Assembly (NCBI GenBank): GCA_027483945.1
Contig: JAIXTM010000003.1
Location: forward strand, 1-55,872
Reading direction: 5' to 3'
Length of the DNA: 55,872 bases
Source of the DNA: Hyphomicrobiales bacterium
GTDB taxonomy: Bacteria > Pseudomonadota > Alphaproteobacteria > Rhizobiales > Beijerinckiaceae
Made by a program: the position numbers and the translations under genes. The notes under the pieces were generated by a model. That model was not told the DNA's origin. It did no database searches and saw only the letters and a program-made list of their open reading frames with translations. Shown piece by piece: positions 25,569 to 34,450 of this stretch. Position 1 is the stretch's first letter. Each line of letters opens with the position of its first letter.

Positions 25569-26888
25569 TCAGTTCAGCAGGCGCACAAGATAGAGCGCCA
25601 GCGACGGGAAGGCGAAGACCAGCGCAAGCCGCACCAGGTCCGAGGCGATGAACGGCAGCACGCCGGCATAGGTGCGGGTGATCGGCACGTCCCTGGCGAT
25701 GGCCGAGACGACGAAGACGTTGAGGCCGATGGGCGGCGCCGTCAGCCCGATCCCCACGACGATCAGGACGAGGATGCCGAACCAGATGGCGAGGTCGTCG
25801 GGAAGCATGCCCAGATCCAGCGCGCTGACGATCGGGAAGAAGATCGGCAGCGTCAGCAGGATCATCGCCAGCTCGTCCATGACCGCGCCGAGCACGATGT
25901 AGAACAGCAGGAGCACGCCGACGATGGCGAGCGGCGGCAGCCCCAGATTGGCGACGAACGTCGCCGCCGCGTCCGGCATCTGCGAGCGGGCGAGGAACGC
26001 GTCGAAGATCTCCGAACCCAGGAGGATCAGGAAGATCATGCCGGTCGTCTCCGCCGTCTGGATCAGGCTGCCCCTGATCTCGCCCCAGCCGAGCGAGCGC
26101 TGGAGGAGCCCCATCAGCAGCATGGCGATGGTGCCGACCGCCGCGGCCTCGGTCGGCGTGAAGACGCCGCCATAGATGCCGCCGATGACGATGAGCATCA
26201 CGACGAAGGCCGGCCAGGCGCGCAGGACCGCCCGGCGCCCCTCGCCCGGCTTGCGGCGCGGCTGCGGCGGGGCCAGATCGGGCCGGCGCCACGCGACGAG
26301 CGCGATGACGACGCAGTAGAACAAGGCCGCCATCAGGCCCGGGATCATCGCGGCCATGAAGAGCTTGGCGATGTTCTGCTCGGTGGAGATGGCATAGACG
26401 ACGAGGATCACCGAGGGCGGGATCAGGATGCCGAGCGTGCCGCCGACCGCGACCGTGCCCGTGGCGAAGCCCGGATCGTAGCCGTCCCGGCGCAGCTCCG
26501 GCAGCGCGGCCCGGCCGAACGTCGCCGTGGTGGCCACCGAAGACCCGCAGATGGCGCCGAAGAAGGTGCAGGCGCCGATCACGGCCATGGAGAGGCCGCC
26601 CCGCCAGTGCCCGACCATGGCGCGGGCGGCGTTGAACAGGGCCGCCGCGATGCCGGAGCGTTCGGCGAGCGCGCCCATCAGGATGAAGAGCGGGATGACC
26701 GACAGCGAGTAGCTGGAGAACTGGTAATAGGTGTTCGTCTTCATGTAGGCGAGGAACGGGCCCCAGCCGGACAGGTAGACGAAGCCGGTCGCGCCGACGA
26801 CGATGAGCGACAGGCCGACCGGCATGCGCACCGCGATGAGCGCCAGCATCGCCGCAAAGCCGTAGATGGCGGCCTCGATGCCGCTCAT
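25569..26888 (-). CDS. dctM: TRAP transporter large permease (DctM)
   Basis: A 439-residue, about twelve-helix membrane subunit that drives sodium- or proton-coupled uptake of carboxylates or related acids. Family landmarks include GACTFFGAICGSSVATTATFG and IPPSVILVVYAI. The ATG at 26888 overlaps the stop of the DctQ gene (ATGA), so both are translated together. It forms the tripartite system with DctQ and the receptor DctP just upstream. Confidence 0.95.
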   Translation of the reverse strand: MSGIEAAIYGFAAMLALIAVRMPVGLSLIVVGATGFVYLSGWGPFLAYMKTNTYYQFSSYSLSVIPLFILMGALAERSGIAAALFNAARAMVGHWRGGLSMAVIGACTFFGAICGSSVATTATFGRAALPELRRDGYDPGFATGTVAVGGTLGILIPPSVILVVYAISTEQNIAKLFMAAMIPGLMAALFYCVVIALVAWRRPDLAPPQPRRKPGEGRRAVLRAWPAFVVMLIVIGGIYGGVFTPTEAAAVGTIAMLLMGLLQRSLGWGEIRGSLIQTAETTGMIFLILLGSEIFDAFLARSQMPDAAATFVANLGLPPLAIVGVLLLFYIVLGAVMDELAMILLTLPIFFPIVSALDLGMLPDDLAIWFGILVLIVVGIGLTAPPIGLNVFVVSAIARDVPITRTYAGVLPFIASDLVRLALVFAFPSLALYLVRLLN

Positions 26889-27397
26889 GCCCGGCGCCTC
26901 AGCAAGACGAACGCGGTCGCGACCGCGGTGAGGGCCAGCAGCGCCAGCATCGCGCTGCCGAACCAGAAGACGGGTGCGAGCGGGAGGCCGGCCACCATCG
27001 ACGAAAGCCCGCTGCGCATGGCATCCGAGGCCCCGCCGACCATCGCATAGGCGAGCACCGCCATGGATCCGGCATAGAGGAGGTCCCAGGCCGCGTCGAC
27101 GGCCCTGACGAGTCGCGGCGGCCAGCGGGTGGAGAACGTGTCGACCACGATATTGCCGCGGCGCCACTGGGTGTAGGGCATGAAGGCGAAGATCGCGACG
27201 GCGACGCCGATCTGGACGAGGTCGAAATCGCCCGGGATGCCGCCATAGCCGAGCTTGCGCGAGATCACGCTGACCGTGACCATCGCGGCGGTCGCGAGGG
27301 CGACGACGCCGCCCAGCATCGCGACGGTCGCGACGACGGCGCCGAAGCGGGTTGTCTCCCGCTCCGGCGCCGCGTGGTCGAGCTGGGCTCCTTCCAC
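26885..27397 (-). CDS. dctQ: TRAP transporter small permease (DctQ)
   Basis: A 170-residue protein with four TM helices, the small membrane subunit that scaffolds DctM. The family segment YTQWRRGNIVVDTFSTR is visible. The start is GTG at 27397, two bases after the DctP stop codon; no ATG is available before TM1. The stop overlaps the DctM start. The long upstream open frame in the DctP gene is a shadow. Confidence 0.9.
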   Translation of the reverse strand: MEGAQLDHAAPERETTRFGAVVATVAMLGGVVALATAAMVTVSVISRKLGYGGIPGDFDLVQIGVAVAIFAFMPYTQWRRGNIVVDTFSTRWPPRLVRAVDAAWDLLYAGSMAVLAYAMVGGASDAMRSGLSSMVAGLPLAPVFWFGSAMLALLALTAVATAFVLLRRRA

Positions 27398-27399
27398 GC

Positions 27400-28449
27400 T
27401 CAGGCCGTCTCGTACTTGGCCAGCAGCGCCTTGGCGCTCTCCAGGAGCTTGGCGCCGTCCTGGCCCTTCTCCTTCACCGCGTTGACCCAGCCGGTGATGA
27501 CCGGCTCGGTCGCCTTGCGCCAGCGGGCGGCCTCCTCGGGCGTCAGCGTGGTGATCGTGTTGCCGCGCTTCTTCACCATGTCGGACACGGCGACCGCCTG
27601 CTCGTCCCAGACCTGGCCCGCCATGGAGGCCGCGGCCTGGCCGGAATTCTTGTCGATCACGGCCTTCAGGTCCGCGGGGAGCGCGGCATACTTCGCCTTG
27701 TTCATCGCGAGGATGAACGTGGCCGTGTAGAGCGTCGGCGAGCCGGGGATCTCGGTGTGGAACTTGACGAGTTCCTGGACCTTGATCGAGGGCACGACCT
27801 CCCACGGCACGACGCAGCCGTCGATGACGCGCTGTGCCAGCGATTCCGGCACCTGGGGGATCGGCATGCCGATGGCGTTGACGCCCAGCGCCCGCAGCGC
27901 TTCGCCCGCGAGGCGGGTCGGGAAGCGCAGCTTCAGCCCCTTCAGGTCGTCCATGGTGGAGACCTGCTTGTTGGCATGGATGAGCCCGTGGTCATGCGCC
28001 CAGAAGCAGATCGGGTGCACCTCCTTGAACTCGTCCTTCAGGTTGGCGTCCGCGTAGTCCTGCAGGGCCTTGGAATTCGTGATCGCCTTGCGCGAGGCCG
28101 TGAAGGGCAGCTCGAAGGCCTCGATCAGCGGGAACCGGCCCGGCGTGTTGCCCGGCAGGGTCCAGACGAGGTCCGCGACGCCGTCGCGTGCCTGGTCGAA
28201 GAGCTGCGGCGGGGTGCCGCCGAGCTGCATCGCGGGGAAGATGTCGATCTTGATGCGCCCGTTGGATTCCGCCTCCACCTTCCGCGCCCACGGGGCGAGG
28301 AACTTGGAATGCCCGTTCGCCACGGGCGGCAGGAAGTGGTGCATCTTGAACGTGAACTCGGCGGCCTGGGCGCTGCCCGCGCGCAGGATGGCCGGCATGG
28401 CGATGGCGGCGCCGGCCGCCTTGATGATCTGGCGTCGCGTGACGGTCAT
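27400..28449 (-). CDS. dctP: TRAP transporter solute receptor (DctP)
   Basis: A 349-residue periplasmic binding protein. The N-terminus TRRQIIKAAG is a twin-arginine (Tat-type) signal, cleaved near GSAQAA. The DctP fold follows, including GLKLRFPTRLAGEALRALG, which contains the conserved Arg that binds a substrate carboxylate. The start has GGGAGGAA seven bases upstream. It is first in the dctP-dctQ-dctM-rhodanese operon. The W-A-H-D segment and Trp-rich pocket suggest a member of the large carboxylate/sulfonate TRAP group, but the ligand is not predictable. Confidence 0.94.
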   Translation of the reverse strand: MTVTRRQIIKAAGAAIAMPAILRAGSAQAAEFTFKMHHFLPPVANGHSKFLAPWARKVEAESNGRIKIDIFPAMQLGGTPPQLFDQARDGVADLVWTLPGNTPGRFPLIEAFELPFTASRKAITNSKALQDYADANLKDEFKEVHPICFWAHDHGLIHANKQVSTMDDLKGLKLRFPTRLAGEALRALGVNAIGMPIPQVPESLAQRVIDGCVVPWEVVPSIKVQELVKFHTEIPGSPTLYTATFILAMNKAKYAALPADLKAVIDKNSGQAAASMAGQVWDEQAVAVSDMVKKRGNTITTLTPEEAARWRKATEPVITGWVNAVKEKGQDGAKLLESAKALLAKYETA

Positions 28450-28697
28450 GGCAGTTCCTCCCGTTTTGATTCTTTATGAGCCCGCCGATCCGGCCCCGCA
28501 ACTGCGCGCAGGTTCACCGGCCGGGTTGGGGAGAGCCGTAAGGCGCCGCCGCACGGCAATCCCCGTCTGCCAGACTGCGCCCCGCCGCGCGGTCCGGCCA
28601 ATGGACGGATGACGCGGCGGCTGGAACTATCTGAACATCCGGCACGTCATAAGCGGCCGCCCGCCCGTGCCCTTCCTCTGCTTCAGGTTGCATTAAC

Positions 28698-28730
28698 CCG
28701 ATATATGCATCTTAAAGTTGCATATATCGG
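28698..28730. promoter_or_regulatory. Palindromic AT-rich operator or leader hairpin
   Basis: CCGATATATGCA (28698-28709) and TGCATATATCGG (28719-28730) are perfect 12-bp inverted repeats around a 9-base spacer (TCTTAAAGT). The right arm runs into the GGAG ribosome site (28729-28732) of the gene starting at 28741. It can act as a dimeric repressor site or as an mRNA hairpin that hides the ribosome site. It is strikingly AT-rich for this genome. Confidence 0.6.
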
Positions 28731-28740
28731 AGAGCGGGAC

Positions 28741-29202
28741 ATGAAGCAGGTCGAGCAGATCCAGTCGCTGGCGCGGGCGGTGGAAGCGGCGCTGCAGCGC
28801 GGCATCGCCGACGGCCACCTCTCGGCCGAAAGGTTGCTGGCACCGGCCTACGGGATGGGACGGGGCGAGCGGCTGGTTTGCGGCGACAGCGACGAGGCCC
28901 TGCGCCAGCATATCGGCCCGGTCATCGAAACCTGCCCTGGCGGCCCGTCCGCCGCCGACATCCGGCTGATCGACCGCTCCGGCTACGTGCCCGTCGCCCG
29001 CGAGGACATTCCCGGCAGCCGCGCGGGCCGCCTGATCCGCGAGCCCGTCTGGCTGCGCGCCTGCCGCAGCACGACGCCCTACCGGATCGAGGTGGAGCGC
29101 AGCGCGCTGACCGGCGTGGGCCGGCTCACCGTCCACATGTCGGCGCCGGTCTTCGTCGGCGGGCGACATTGGGGCTGCGTCGCGGCGGCCTTGCCGCTCT
29201 GA
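28741..29202 (+). CDS. Stand-alone chemoreceptor-type sensor domain protein
   Basis: A 153-residue soluble protein without signal, TM helix or effector domain. The segments IDRSGYVPV and HMSAPVFVGGRHWGC match the ligand-sensing domain found in many alphaproteobacterial methyl-accepting chemotaxis proteins (DxNGYxPxHN ... GRHWG). A short helical lead-in of about 35 residues precedes it. The internal Y-R-R-D-M-G-G segment of the family is replaced by unrelated residues. The start at 28741 has GGAG eight bases upstream, and the longer open frame upstream is not supported. The gene is preceded by a strong palindrome and ends three bases from convergent uraD. Confidence 0.68.
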   Translation: MKQVEQIQSLARAVEAALQRGIADGHLSAERLLAPAYGMGRGERLVCGDSDEALRQHIGPVIETCPGGPSAADIRLIDRSGYVPVAREDIPGSRAGRLIREPVWLRACRSTTPYRIEVERSALTGVGRLTVHMSAPVFVGGRHWGCVAAALPL

Positions 29203-29205
29203 CGA

Positions 29206-29715
29206 TCAGGCGGGAAGCCGGTCCGACAGGCGAAGGAGCGCGATCCGCTCGATCTCCGCGAGTGCCGTTTCGAACTCCGTCTCCGCGTCATGGGCGACGC
29301 GGCGCTCGAAGGCCTCCAGGATCTCGGCCTTGGAGCGGCCCTTCACCGCGAGGATGAAGGGAAAACCGAAGCGCGTCGTATAGGCGCCGTTCAGCGCCGT
29401 GAAGCGCTCGCGCTCGGCATCCGTCAGCATGTCCAGGCCGGCCGAGGCCTGTTCGCGGGCCGAATCGGCGGTCAGGCGCCCGGCCGCCGCCAGCCGCCCC
29501 GCGAGGTCCGGATGGGCGCGGATGAGGGCGAGCTTCGCCTCGCGCGGCGCCGGCCGCAGCTGCGCCACCATGGCCCGGTGCAGCCCGCTCGCGCTGTCGG
29601 CATCCGGCGGCAGGCCGGCATCGAAGGCGCCCTCGGCGATCCAGGCCGAATGCTCGAACACGTCGCCGAAGGCGGCGACGAAGGCCGCGCGATCCATCTG
29701 CGTCGGCCGCATCAC
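29206..29715 (-). CDS. uraD: OHCU decarboxylase
   Basis: A 169-residue all-helical enzyme that decarboxylates 2-oxo-4-hydroxy-4-carboxy-5-ureidoimidazoline to S-allantoin, the last step from urate. The catalytic His is in RAHPDLAGR (His68), and the signature segments SAREQASAGL and RFGFPFILAVKG are intact. It follows uraH by six bases on the same strand, forming a urate-degradation pair, although no uricase is in the window. Confidence 0.96.
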   Translation of the reverse strand: MMRPTQMDRAAFVAAFGDVFEHSAWIAEGAFDAGLPPDADSASGLHRAMVAQLRPAPREAKLALIRAHPDLAGRLAAAGRLTADSAREQASAGLDMLTDAERERFTALNGAYTTRFGFPFILAVKGRSKAEILEAFERRVAHDAETEFETALAEIERIALLRLSDRLPA

Positions 29716-29721
29716 GTCGGT

Positions 29722-30078
29722 CTAGCTCCCGCGATAGGTGGAATAGCTCCACGGCGAGACGAGGAGCGGCACGTGGTAATGGCCCTCCGCATCCGCGATG
29801 CCGAAGCGGATCGGCACCTCGTCCAGGAAAGGCGGATCGGCGAGCGCCGCGCCCGCATCGGCGAAATAGGCGCCAGCCTGGAAGACGAGCTCGTAATGCC
29901 CGGTCCGGAATGCGTCGCCCGCCATCAGCGGCGCGTCCGTCCGCCCGTCCGCATTGGTCACCGCCTCGACGACGAGCGTGCGCACGCCCATCGACCCGAT
30001 CCGGTAGAGGCACAGCCGCAGGCCCGCCGCAGGCCGGCCATGGGCGGTGTCGAGGACATGCGTCGTCAGCCGGCCCAT
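29722..30078 (-). CDS. uraH: 5-Hydroxyisourate hydrolase (transthyretin-like)
   Basis: A 118-residue enzyme that hydrolyses 5-hydroxyisourate to OHCU for UraD. It has the active-site His in LTTHVLD (His7), an Arg in GRTDAP, a His in [11 protein letters not shown] and the diagnostic C-terminal YRGS tetrapeptide. It is cytoplasmic and tetrameric in the family, with no signal peptide. It is encoded between the M20 peptidase (seven bases upstream) and uraD (six bases downstream) on one strand, so all three are probably one operon. Confidence 0.97.
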   Translation of the reverse strand: MGRLTTHVLDTAHGRPAAGLRLCLYRIGSMGVRTLVVEAVTNADGRTDAPLMAGDAFRTGHYELVFQAGAYFADAGAALADPPFLDEVPIRFGIADAEGHYHVPLLVSPWSYSTYRGS

Positions 30079-30085
30079 GGGCTCA

Positions 30086-31468
30086 CTACTCCGCGAGCGC
30101 CGCGAGGATGCGCGCCCAGGACCGGGTGCCTTTGTGGAAGCTCGTCAGGTCGTACTTCTCGTTGGGCGAATGCACGCGGTCGTCATCCAGTCCGAAACCG
30201 ATGAGCAGCGTATCGAGCCCGAGCGTGCGCTTGAAGTCCCCGACGATGGGAATCGACCCGCCCGAGCCGATCGTCACGGCCGGCACCTCCCATTCCTCCG
30301 CCAGCGCCTTCTGCGCGCGGGACAGGTCGGGCATGTCGAAGGGCAATGCCAGTGCGCGGGAGCCCTTGTACTTGATGAACTCGACGCTGCAATCGGCGGG
30401 AATCCGGGCCTTTACGAAGGCCTCGAACGCGGCGGCGATCGCCTCCGGGTCCTGGTCGCCGACGAGGCGGAAGGAGATCTTGCAGGAGGCTTCCGCCGGG
30501 ATGACCGTCTTGGTCCCCTCGCCCGTATAGCCGCCGATGATGCCGTTGGGATCGCAGGTCGGGCGGGACTGGATCTGCTCGATGAGCATCCGGTCGCTCT
30601 CGCCCGCCGCCTTGCCGAGCCCGACCTGGCCGAGGAAATCGGCCTCCGTCAGGTTGAGCTTCTTCCAGCTCTCGAGCACGTCCGCCGGCACGTCCGGCAC
30701 ACCGTCATAGAAGCCCGGGATCGTGACCCGGCCGTCCTCGTCGTGGATGGCCGCGATCACCTTGGCGAGGATGCGGATCGGGTTCGCCGCGGCGCCGCCG
30801 AACAGGCCCGAATGCAGGTCCCGGTCCGCGCAGCGCACCTTGACCTCGTAATAGACGAGCCCCCGCAGCGAGGCGGTGATCGCCGGCGTCCGGCGATCCC
30901 ACATGCCGGTATCGCAGACGAGTGCGACGTCGGCCTTCAGCTCGGCCGCATTGGCGGCGACGAATTCTGGGAGGTTCTTGGACCCGTCCTCCTCCGCGCC
31001 CTCGATCAGGAGCGTGATGCCGACCGGCAGCGAGCCGGTCACCGCCTTCCAGGCGCGGCAGGCTTCCAGGAAGGTCATGACCTGGCCCTTGTCGTCGCAG
31101 GCCCCGCGGGCGACGATCGCCTTGCGCCCGGGCTCGATCTCGACGATGCGCGGCTCGAAGGGCGGGCTGTCCCAGAGGTTCAGCGGGTCGACCGGCTGCA
31201 CGTCGTAATGCCCGTAGAACAGGACGCGGCGGTCACCCCTGTCCGCGGAACGTCCCAGCACCACCGGATGCCCGCCGGTCTCCCGCGTCCCGACGCTGAA
31301 GCCAAGGCTCTCGGCATCCTTGACCAGCCACTCCGCCGCCTCCCGGCAATGGGCGGCATAGGCGGAATCGGTGGAGATCGACTGGATTCGCAGGAGGTCG
31401 AACAGACGCTCCAGGGAAGCGTCGAGATCGGAATCGATCCGGGCGAGGACGGCGTCGAGCTGGGACAT
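30086..31468 (-). CDS. M20-family dipeptidase / deacylase
   Basis: A 460-residue zinc peptidase of the M20 family, dipeptidase (carnosine dipeptidase-like) branch. Metal and catalytic landmarks are [22 protein letters not shown], the base Glu in EGAEEDGS and a C-terminal His in VHSPNEKY; the lid domain carries the DLHSGLFGG motif. The ATG at 31468 is preferred over an upstream TTG. It heads a compact operon with uraH and uraD. The family mostly cleaves dipeptides, so its link to urate breakdown is not obvious; it might act on a ureido compound. Confidence 0.9.
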   Translation of the reverse strand: MSQLDAVLARIDSDLDASLERLFDLLRIQSISTDSAYAAHCREAAEWLVKDAESLGFSVGTRETGGHPVVLGRSADRGDRRVLFYGHYDVQPVDPLNLWDSPPFEPRIVEIEPGRKAIVARGACDDKGQVMTFLEACRAWKAVTGSLPVGITLLIEGAEEDGSKNLPEFVAANAAELKADVALVCDTGMWDRRTPAITASLRGLVYYEVKVRCADRDLHSGLFGGAAANPIRILAKVIAAIHDEDGRVTIPGFYDGVPDVPADVLESWKKLNLTEADFLGQVGLGKAAGESDRMLIEQIQSRPTCDPNGIIGGYTGEGTKTVIPAEASCKISFRLVGDQDPEAIAAAFEAFVKARIPADCSVEFIKYKGSRALALPFDMPDLSRAQKALAEEWEVPAVTIGSGGSIPIVGDFKRTLGLDTLLIGFGLDDDRVHSPNEKYDLTSFHKGTRSWARILAALAE

Positions 31469-31593
31469 GGAAGCGGGATCTGCCTTGGAAAAGCGGCTGC
31501 GGGACAAGTCGGCGAAAACCTAGACCCGCCCTCCCCCTCGCGGAAGCGCGTATTCCCGATCAATCGGCATGATCGAATAACCAGCACGCATAA

Positions 31594-31625
31594 CGAGGGC
31601 CGGTATGGGCCGGCCCTCGCTTCTT
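31594..31625 (-). terminator. Hairpin at the 3' end of the repeat-protein gene
   Basis: A perfect 10-bp GC-rich stem (31594-31603 with 31610-31619) lies 27 bases after the stop of the minus-strand gene at 31646-32059. The T-tract is weak in either direction, so termination may be partial. Confidence 0.55.
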
Positions 31626-31645
31626 CTGCCGTTCGTGTCGCCGGA

Positions 31646-32059
31646 TCAGTTCCGGTTCAGCTCCTTGGCCGGACCGCCCGATTCCTGGCCCGAGCCGCGC
31701 TGGTAGGCCGGGACCTCGGTCGGCGTCATCCGCGAGGGCTGGCGCTCGTTCTGGCCGCCGGGCACGCGGTTGACGGTGCCGGTCGTAGCCGGGCCGCGGC
31801 CCGCATTGTTCAGCTCGTTGGCGGGACCGCCGGCGCTCTGGCCGGAACCCTTCTGGTAGACCGGAACCTGCGGGTTCTGGACGTTGCGCTGCGGGTTCTT
31901 CGAATCGATCCGGCCACCGGTCGGCGATTGCAGCTCGCTCGCAGGGCCGCCGGCCTTCTGGCCGGAGCCCTTCTGCGTCTCGGGCACCATGTTCGACTGC
32001 GCCAGCGCGCCGCCAGCCATGATCGTGAACGCAGCAGCGCTCATCAGAAGTCGTTTCAT
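31646..32059 (-). CDS. Small secreted protein with three GSGQxxGGPAxEL repeats
   Basis: A 137-residue exported protein of unknown function. Residues 1-21 are a clear signal peptide (MKRLLMSAAAFTIMAGGALA). The mature chain is polar and likely disordered, and contains three copies of the motif Q-[KR]-GSGQ-x-x-GGPA-x-EL spaced by about 40 residues, with NP/TP-rich linkers. The start has GGAGGAAATCC directly upstream. I do not recognise the family. Repeats in a disordered exported protein suggest binding of a repeated surface or small ligand, but nothing points to catalysis. Confidence 0.75.
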   Translation of the reverse strand: MKRLLMSAAAFTIMAGGALAQSNMVPETQKGSGQKAGGPASELQSPTGGRIDSKNPQRNVQNPQVPVYQKGSGQSAGGPANELNNAGRGPATTGTVNRVPGGQNERQPSRMTPTEVPAYQRGSGQESGGPAKELNRN

Positions 32060-32221
32060 GGATTTCCTCCATTGGCTCGTGGAAAACCGGACGTTGCCGC
32101 CCTTCACGAAACCAATGGATCGCAGCGATCGATGTTCCTGTCTGCGACAATCCGCACGGATAAACTCGCCGTGAAGCGGCGAATTCATCAGTATACATTG
32201 CTTAACGAAGCCGCCGGCCGC

Positions 32222-32227
32222 ATTATA
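32222..32227 (-). promoter_or_regulatory. Candidate -10 element upstream of the repeat-protein gene
   Basis: On the minus strand the sequence TATAAT (32227 to 32222) lies about 165 bases before the start codon of the gene at 32059, in the 192-base gap after the HerA-like gene. A second TATACT occurs closer to the gene. No convincing -35 element is seen for either. Confidence 0.25.
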
Positions 32228-32251
32228 CGAAGCGGCGAACGCCCTGTACGC

Positions 32252-33796
32252 TCAGCGCCGCAGCATGCCGCCCAGGGTTCCGCGCACGATGGCGCGCCCC
32301 ACGGAACTGCCCACCGAGCCGCCCAGCGACTTGCCGATATTGGCGGCAAGCTGGCCGGCGACGCGGTTGGCGACGGTGCGCGTCACCTCCCGGGCGATGG
32401 CCTGGCCGGCGGTGAGGCTCTCGCCGCGCTTGCGCCCGACGCCGAAGATCGAGCCGAGGAAGCCGCCGATGCCGCCCATGACGCCGCCTTCGGTGGCGGC
32501 GGGCGGGGCGGCCGCCTCTTGGGCGCGCTTGGTCAGGATCTCGTAGGCCGATTCCCGGTCGACCGCCTCGTCGTAGCGTCCGCGCAGGCTGCTCTTGGAG
32601 AGGATGTCGCGCCGCTCGCCTTCGCTGCACGGACCGACCCGCCCCGATGGCGGCGCGATCAGCGTGCGCTCCACGATCGAGGGCGTACCCTTGCCTTCCA
32701 GCACCGAGACCAGAGCCTCGCCGACGGCAAGCTCGGTGATCGCGGCCTCGGTCTTGAAGGCCGGGTTCTGGCGGAAGGTCTCGGCAGCGGCGCGCACCGC
32801 CTTCTGGTCGCGCGGCGTGAAGGCGCGCAGCGCATGCTGCACCCGGTTGCCGAGCTGGGAGAGCACCACGTCCGGCACGTCCAGCGGGTTCTGCGTCACG
32901 AAGTACACGCCGACGCCCTTGGAGCGGATGAGCCGCACGACGCGCTCCACCGCCTCCAGCAGCGCTTTCGGCGCATCGTTGAAAAGGAGATGCGCCTCGT
33001 CGAAGAAGAAGACGAGCTTGGGCTTCTCCAGGTCGCCCACCTCGGGAAGCTGCTCGAACAGCTCCGACAGGAGCCAGAGCAGGAACGTGGCGTAGAGCCG
33101 GGGATTGGCCATCAGCTTGTCGGCGGCCAGGATGTTGACCATGCCGCGCCCGTCGCGGTCGGTGCGCATCAGGTCCGCGATGTCGAGCGCCGGCTCGCCG
33201 AAGAAGGCCTCGCCCCGCTGATTCTCCAGCACGAGGAGCTGGCGCTGGATCGCGCCCACCGTCGCCTTGGAGACGTTGCCATAGCTCGTCTTCACCTCGC
33301 CGGCATTCTCCGCCAGCGTCTGAAGGAAGGCCCGCAGGTCCTTCAGGTCCAGGAGCAGCAGGCCTTGGTCGTCGGCCAGCCGGAAGGCGATGTTGAGCAC
33401 GCCCTCCTGGGTCTCGTTGAGGTCCATCAGCCGCGACAGGAGCAGGGGGCCCATCTCGGAGACGGTGGCGCGGATCGGGTGGCCCTGCTCGCCGAACAGG
33501 TCCCAGAACGTCACCGGGAACGTGTCGGGCGTATATTCGACGCCGATATCCTTGGCGCGCTGCACGAAGGGCGGCTTGCCGTCGCCCGGCATGGCGACGC
33601 CCGACAGGTCGCCCTTGATGTCTGCCGCGAAGACGGGGACGCCCGCATTGGAGAAGCCCTCGGCCATCACCTGCAGCGTCACCGTCTTGCCGGTGCCGGT
33701 GGCGCCGGTGACGAGGCCGTGGCGGTTCGCCAGCTTCAGCGTCAGATATTCCGGCTTGGTGCTCTTGCCGATCAGGATCGTGCCGTCGTTCGCCAT
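32252..33796 (-). CDS. HerA-like ATPase (DUF853, YjgR type)
   Basis: A 514-residue FtsK/HerA-superfamily ATPase. Walker A is GATGTGKT at 31-38, Walker B is LVFFFDEAH (Asp266-Glu267), and a C-terminal arginine-containing region follows, with a glycine-rich tail ([16 protein letters not shown]) that could touch membrane. The E. coli homologue YjgR is uncharacterised; related HerA proteins form hexameric DNA translocases, often with NurA nuclease, which is absent here. The small DUF2267-like gene diverges 158 bases upstream. Function beyond NTP hydrolysis is unknown. Confidence 0.9.
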   Translation of the reverse strand: MANDGTILIGKSTKPEYLTLKLANRHGLVTGATGTGKTVTLQVMAEGFSNAGVPVFAADIKGDLSGVAMPGDGKPPFVQRAKDIGVEYTPDTFPVTFWDLFGEQGHPIRATVSEMGPLLLSRLMDLNETQEGVLNIAFRLADDQGLLLLDLKDLRAFLQTLAENAGEVKTSYGNVSKATVGAIQRQLLVLENQRGEAFFGEPALDIADLMRTDRDGRGMVNILAADKLMANPRLYATFLLWLLSELFEQLPEVGDLEKPKLVFFFDEAHLLFNDAPKALLEAVERVVRLIRSKGVGVYFVTQNPLDVPDVVLSQLGNRVQHALRAFTPRDQKAVRAAAETFRQNPAFKTEAAITELAVGEALVSVLEGKGTPSIVERTLIAPPSGRVGPCSEGERRDILSKSSLRGRYDEAVDRESAYEILTKRAQEAAAPPAATEGGVMGGIGGFLGSIFGVGRKRGESLTAGQAIAREVTRTVANRVAGQLAANIGKSLGGSVGSSVGRAIVRGTLGGMLRR

Positions 33797-33954
33797 GACA
33801 TCCGCTCAGTTCGCATTCGGGCGGCACCATTTAAGCCGGCTGGAGGAACCTTTCAAACGCTGTCGCTTTGCCACGCGACACGGATAAGACGCGGGGCGCG
33901 CATTGCAGTCCGTTCACATATGAACTATCTCCGGACGACAACGAGGAGGACGAC

Positions 33955-34323
33955 ATGGAAGAGCTGATCGGCCGCGTCACGGCCGCCACCGGCCTGGACG
34001 AGGCGACCGCCCACAAGGCTTTGGGCATCATCCTGGCTTTCCTGCAGAAGGAAGGTCCGCCCGCCGAGGTGGCGCAGCTTCTGGCGGCGATCCCCGGCGC
34101 GGAGAACGCGGCGGCGGAGAATGCCGGCGGCGGCGGCGGGCTGATGGGCATGATGGGCGGAGGCGTCATGGCGCTCGGCGGTCAGCTCATGTCGGCCGGC
34201 GTGTCCATGGGCCAGATGCAGACGCTGGGCCGGACGCTCTTTTCCTATGGCCGCGAGAAGGCGGGCGAGGACACGATGGGCCCGATCGTCGGCTCCATCC
34301 CGGGTCTTTCCCAGTTCGTCTGA
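33955..34323 (+). CDS. Small DUF2267/DUF2780-like protein
   Basis: A 122-residue protein. The first 55 residues (EELIGRVTAATGLDEATAHKAL...) are helical and resemble the DUF2267/DUF2780 group; the C-terminal half has a glycine/methionine-rich stretch (GGGGGLMGMMGGG) followed by a helical end. No signal peptide. The start has GAGGAGG five bases upstream, which decides it over an ATG 29 codons earlier. It is followed by a strong terminator. Function unknown. Confidence 0.7.
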   Translation: MEELIGRVTAATGLDEATAHKALGIILAFLQKEGPPAEVAQLLAAIPGAENAAAENAGGGGGLMGMMGGGVMALGGQLMSAGVSMGQMQTLGRTLFSYGREKAGEDTMGPIVGSIPGLSQFV

Positions 34324-34351
34324 GCCGGCCCGAACGATCACGACACGGTGA

Positions 34352-34384
34352 GCGGGCGGCCGAAGGGCCGCCCGCATCGTTTTC
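34352..34384 (+). terminator. Rho-independent terminator
   Basis: A perfect 10-bp stem GCGGGCGGCC (34352-34361) with GGCCGCCCGC (34366-34375) and a GAAG loop is followed by ATCGTTTT. It ends the DUF2267-like transcript. Confidence 0.85.
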
Positions 34385-34450
34385 CGCCCCATTTTGGACG
34401 GGATCGGACCGCTTGTCCGCAGACGCATCCCGCCCGAAGATCATCCCCGC

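Noticed and set aside
30047-33967. 1306-codon plus-strand open frame
   Set aside because: Runs antisense to the M20 peptidase, the secreted repeat protein and the HerA-like gene; a product of high GC content.
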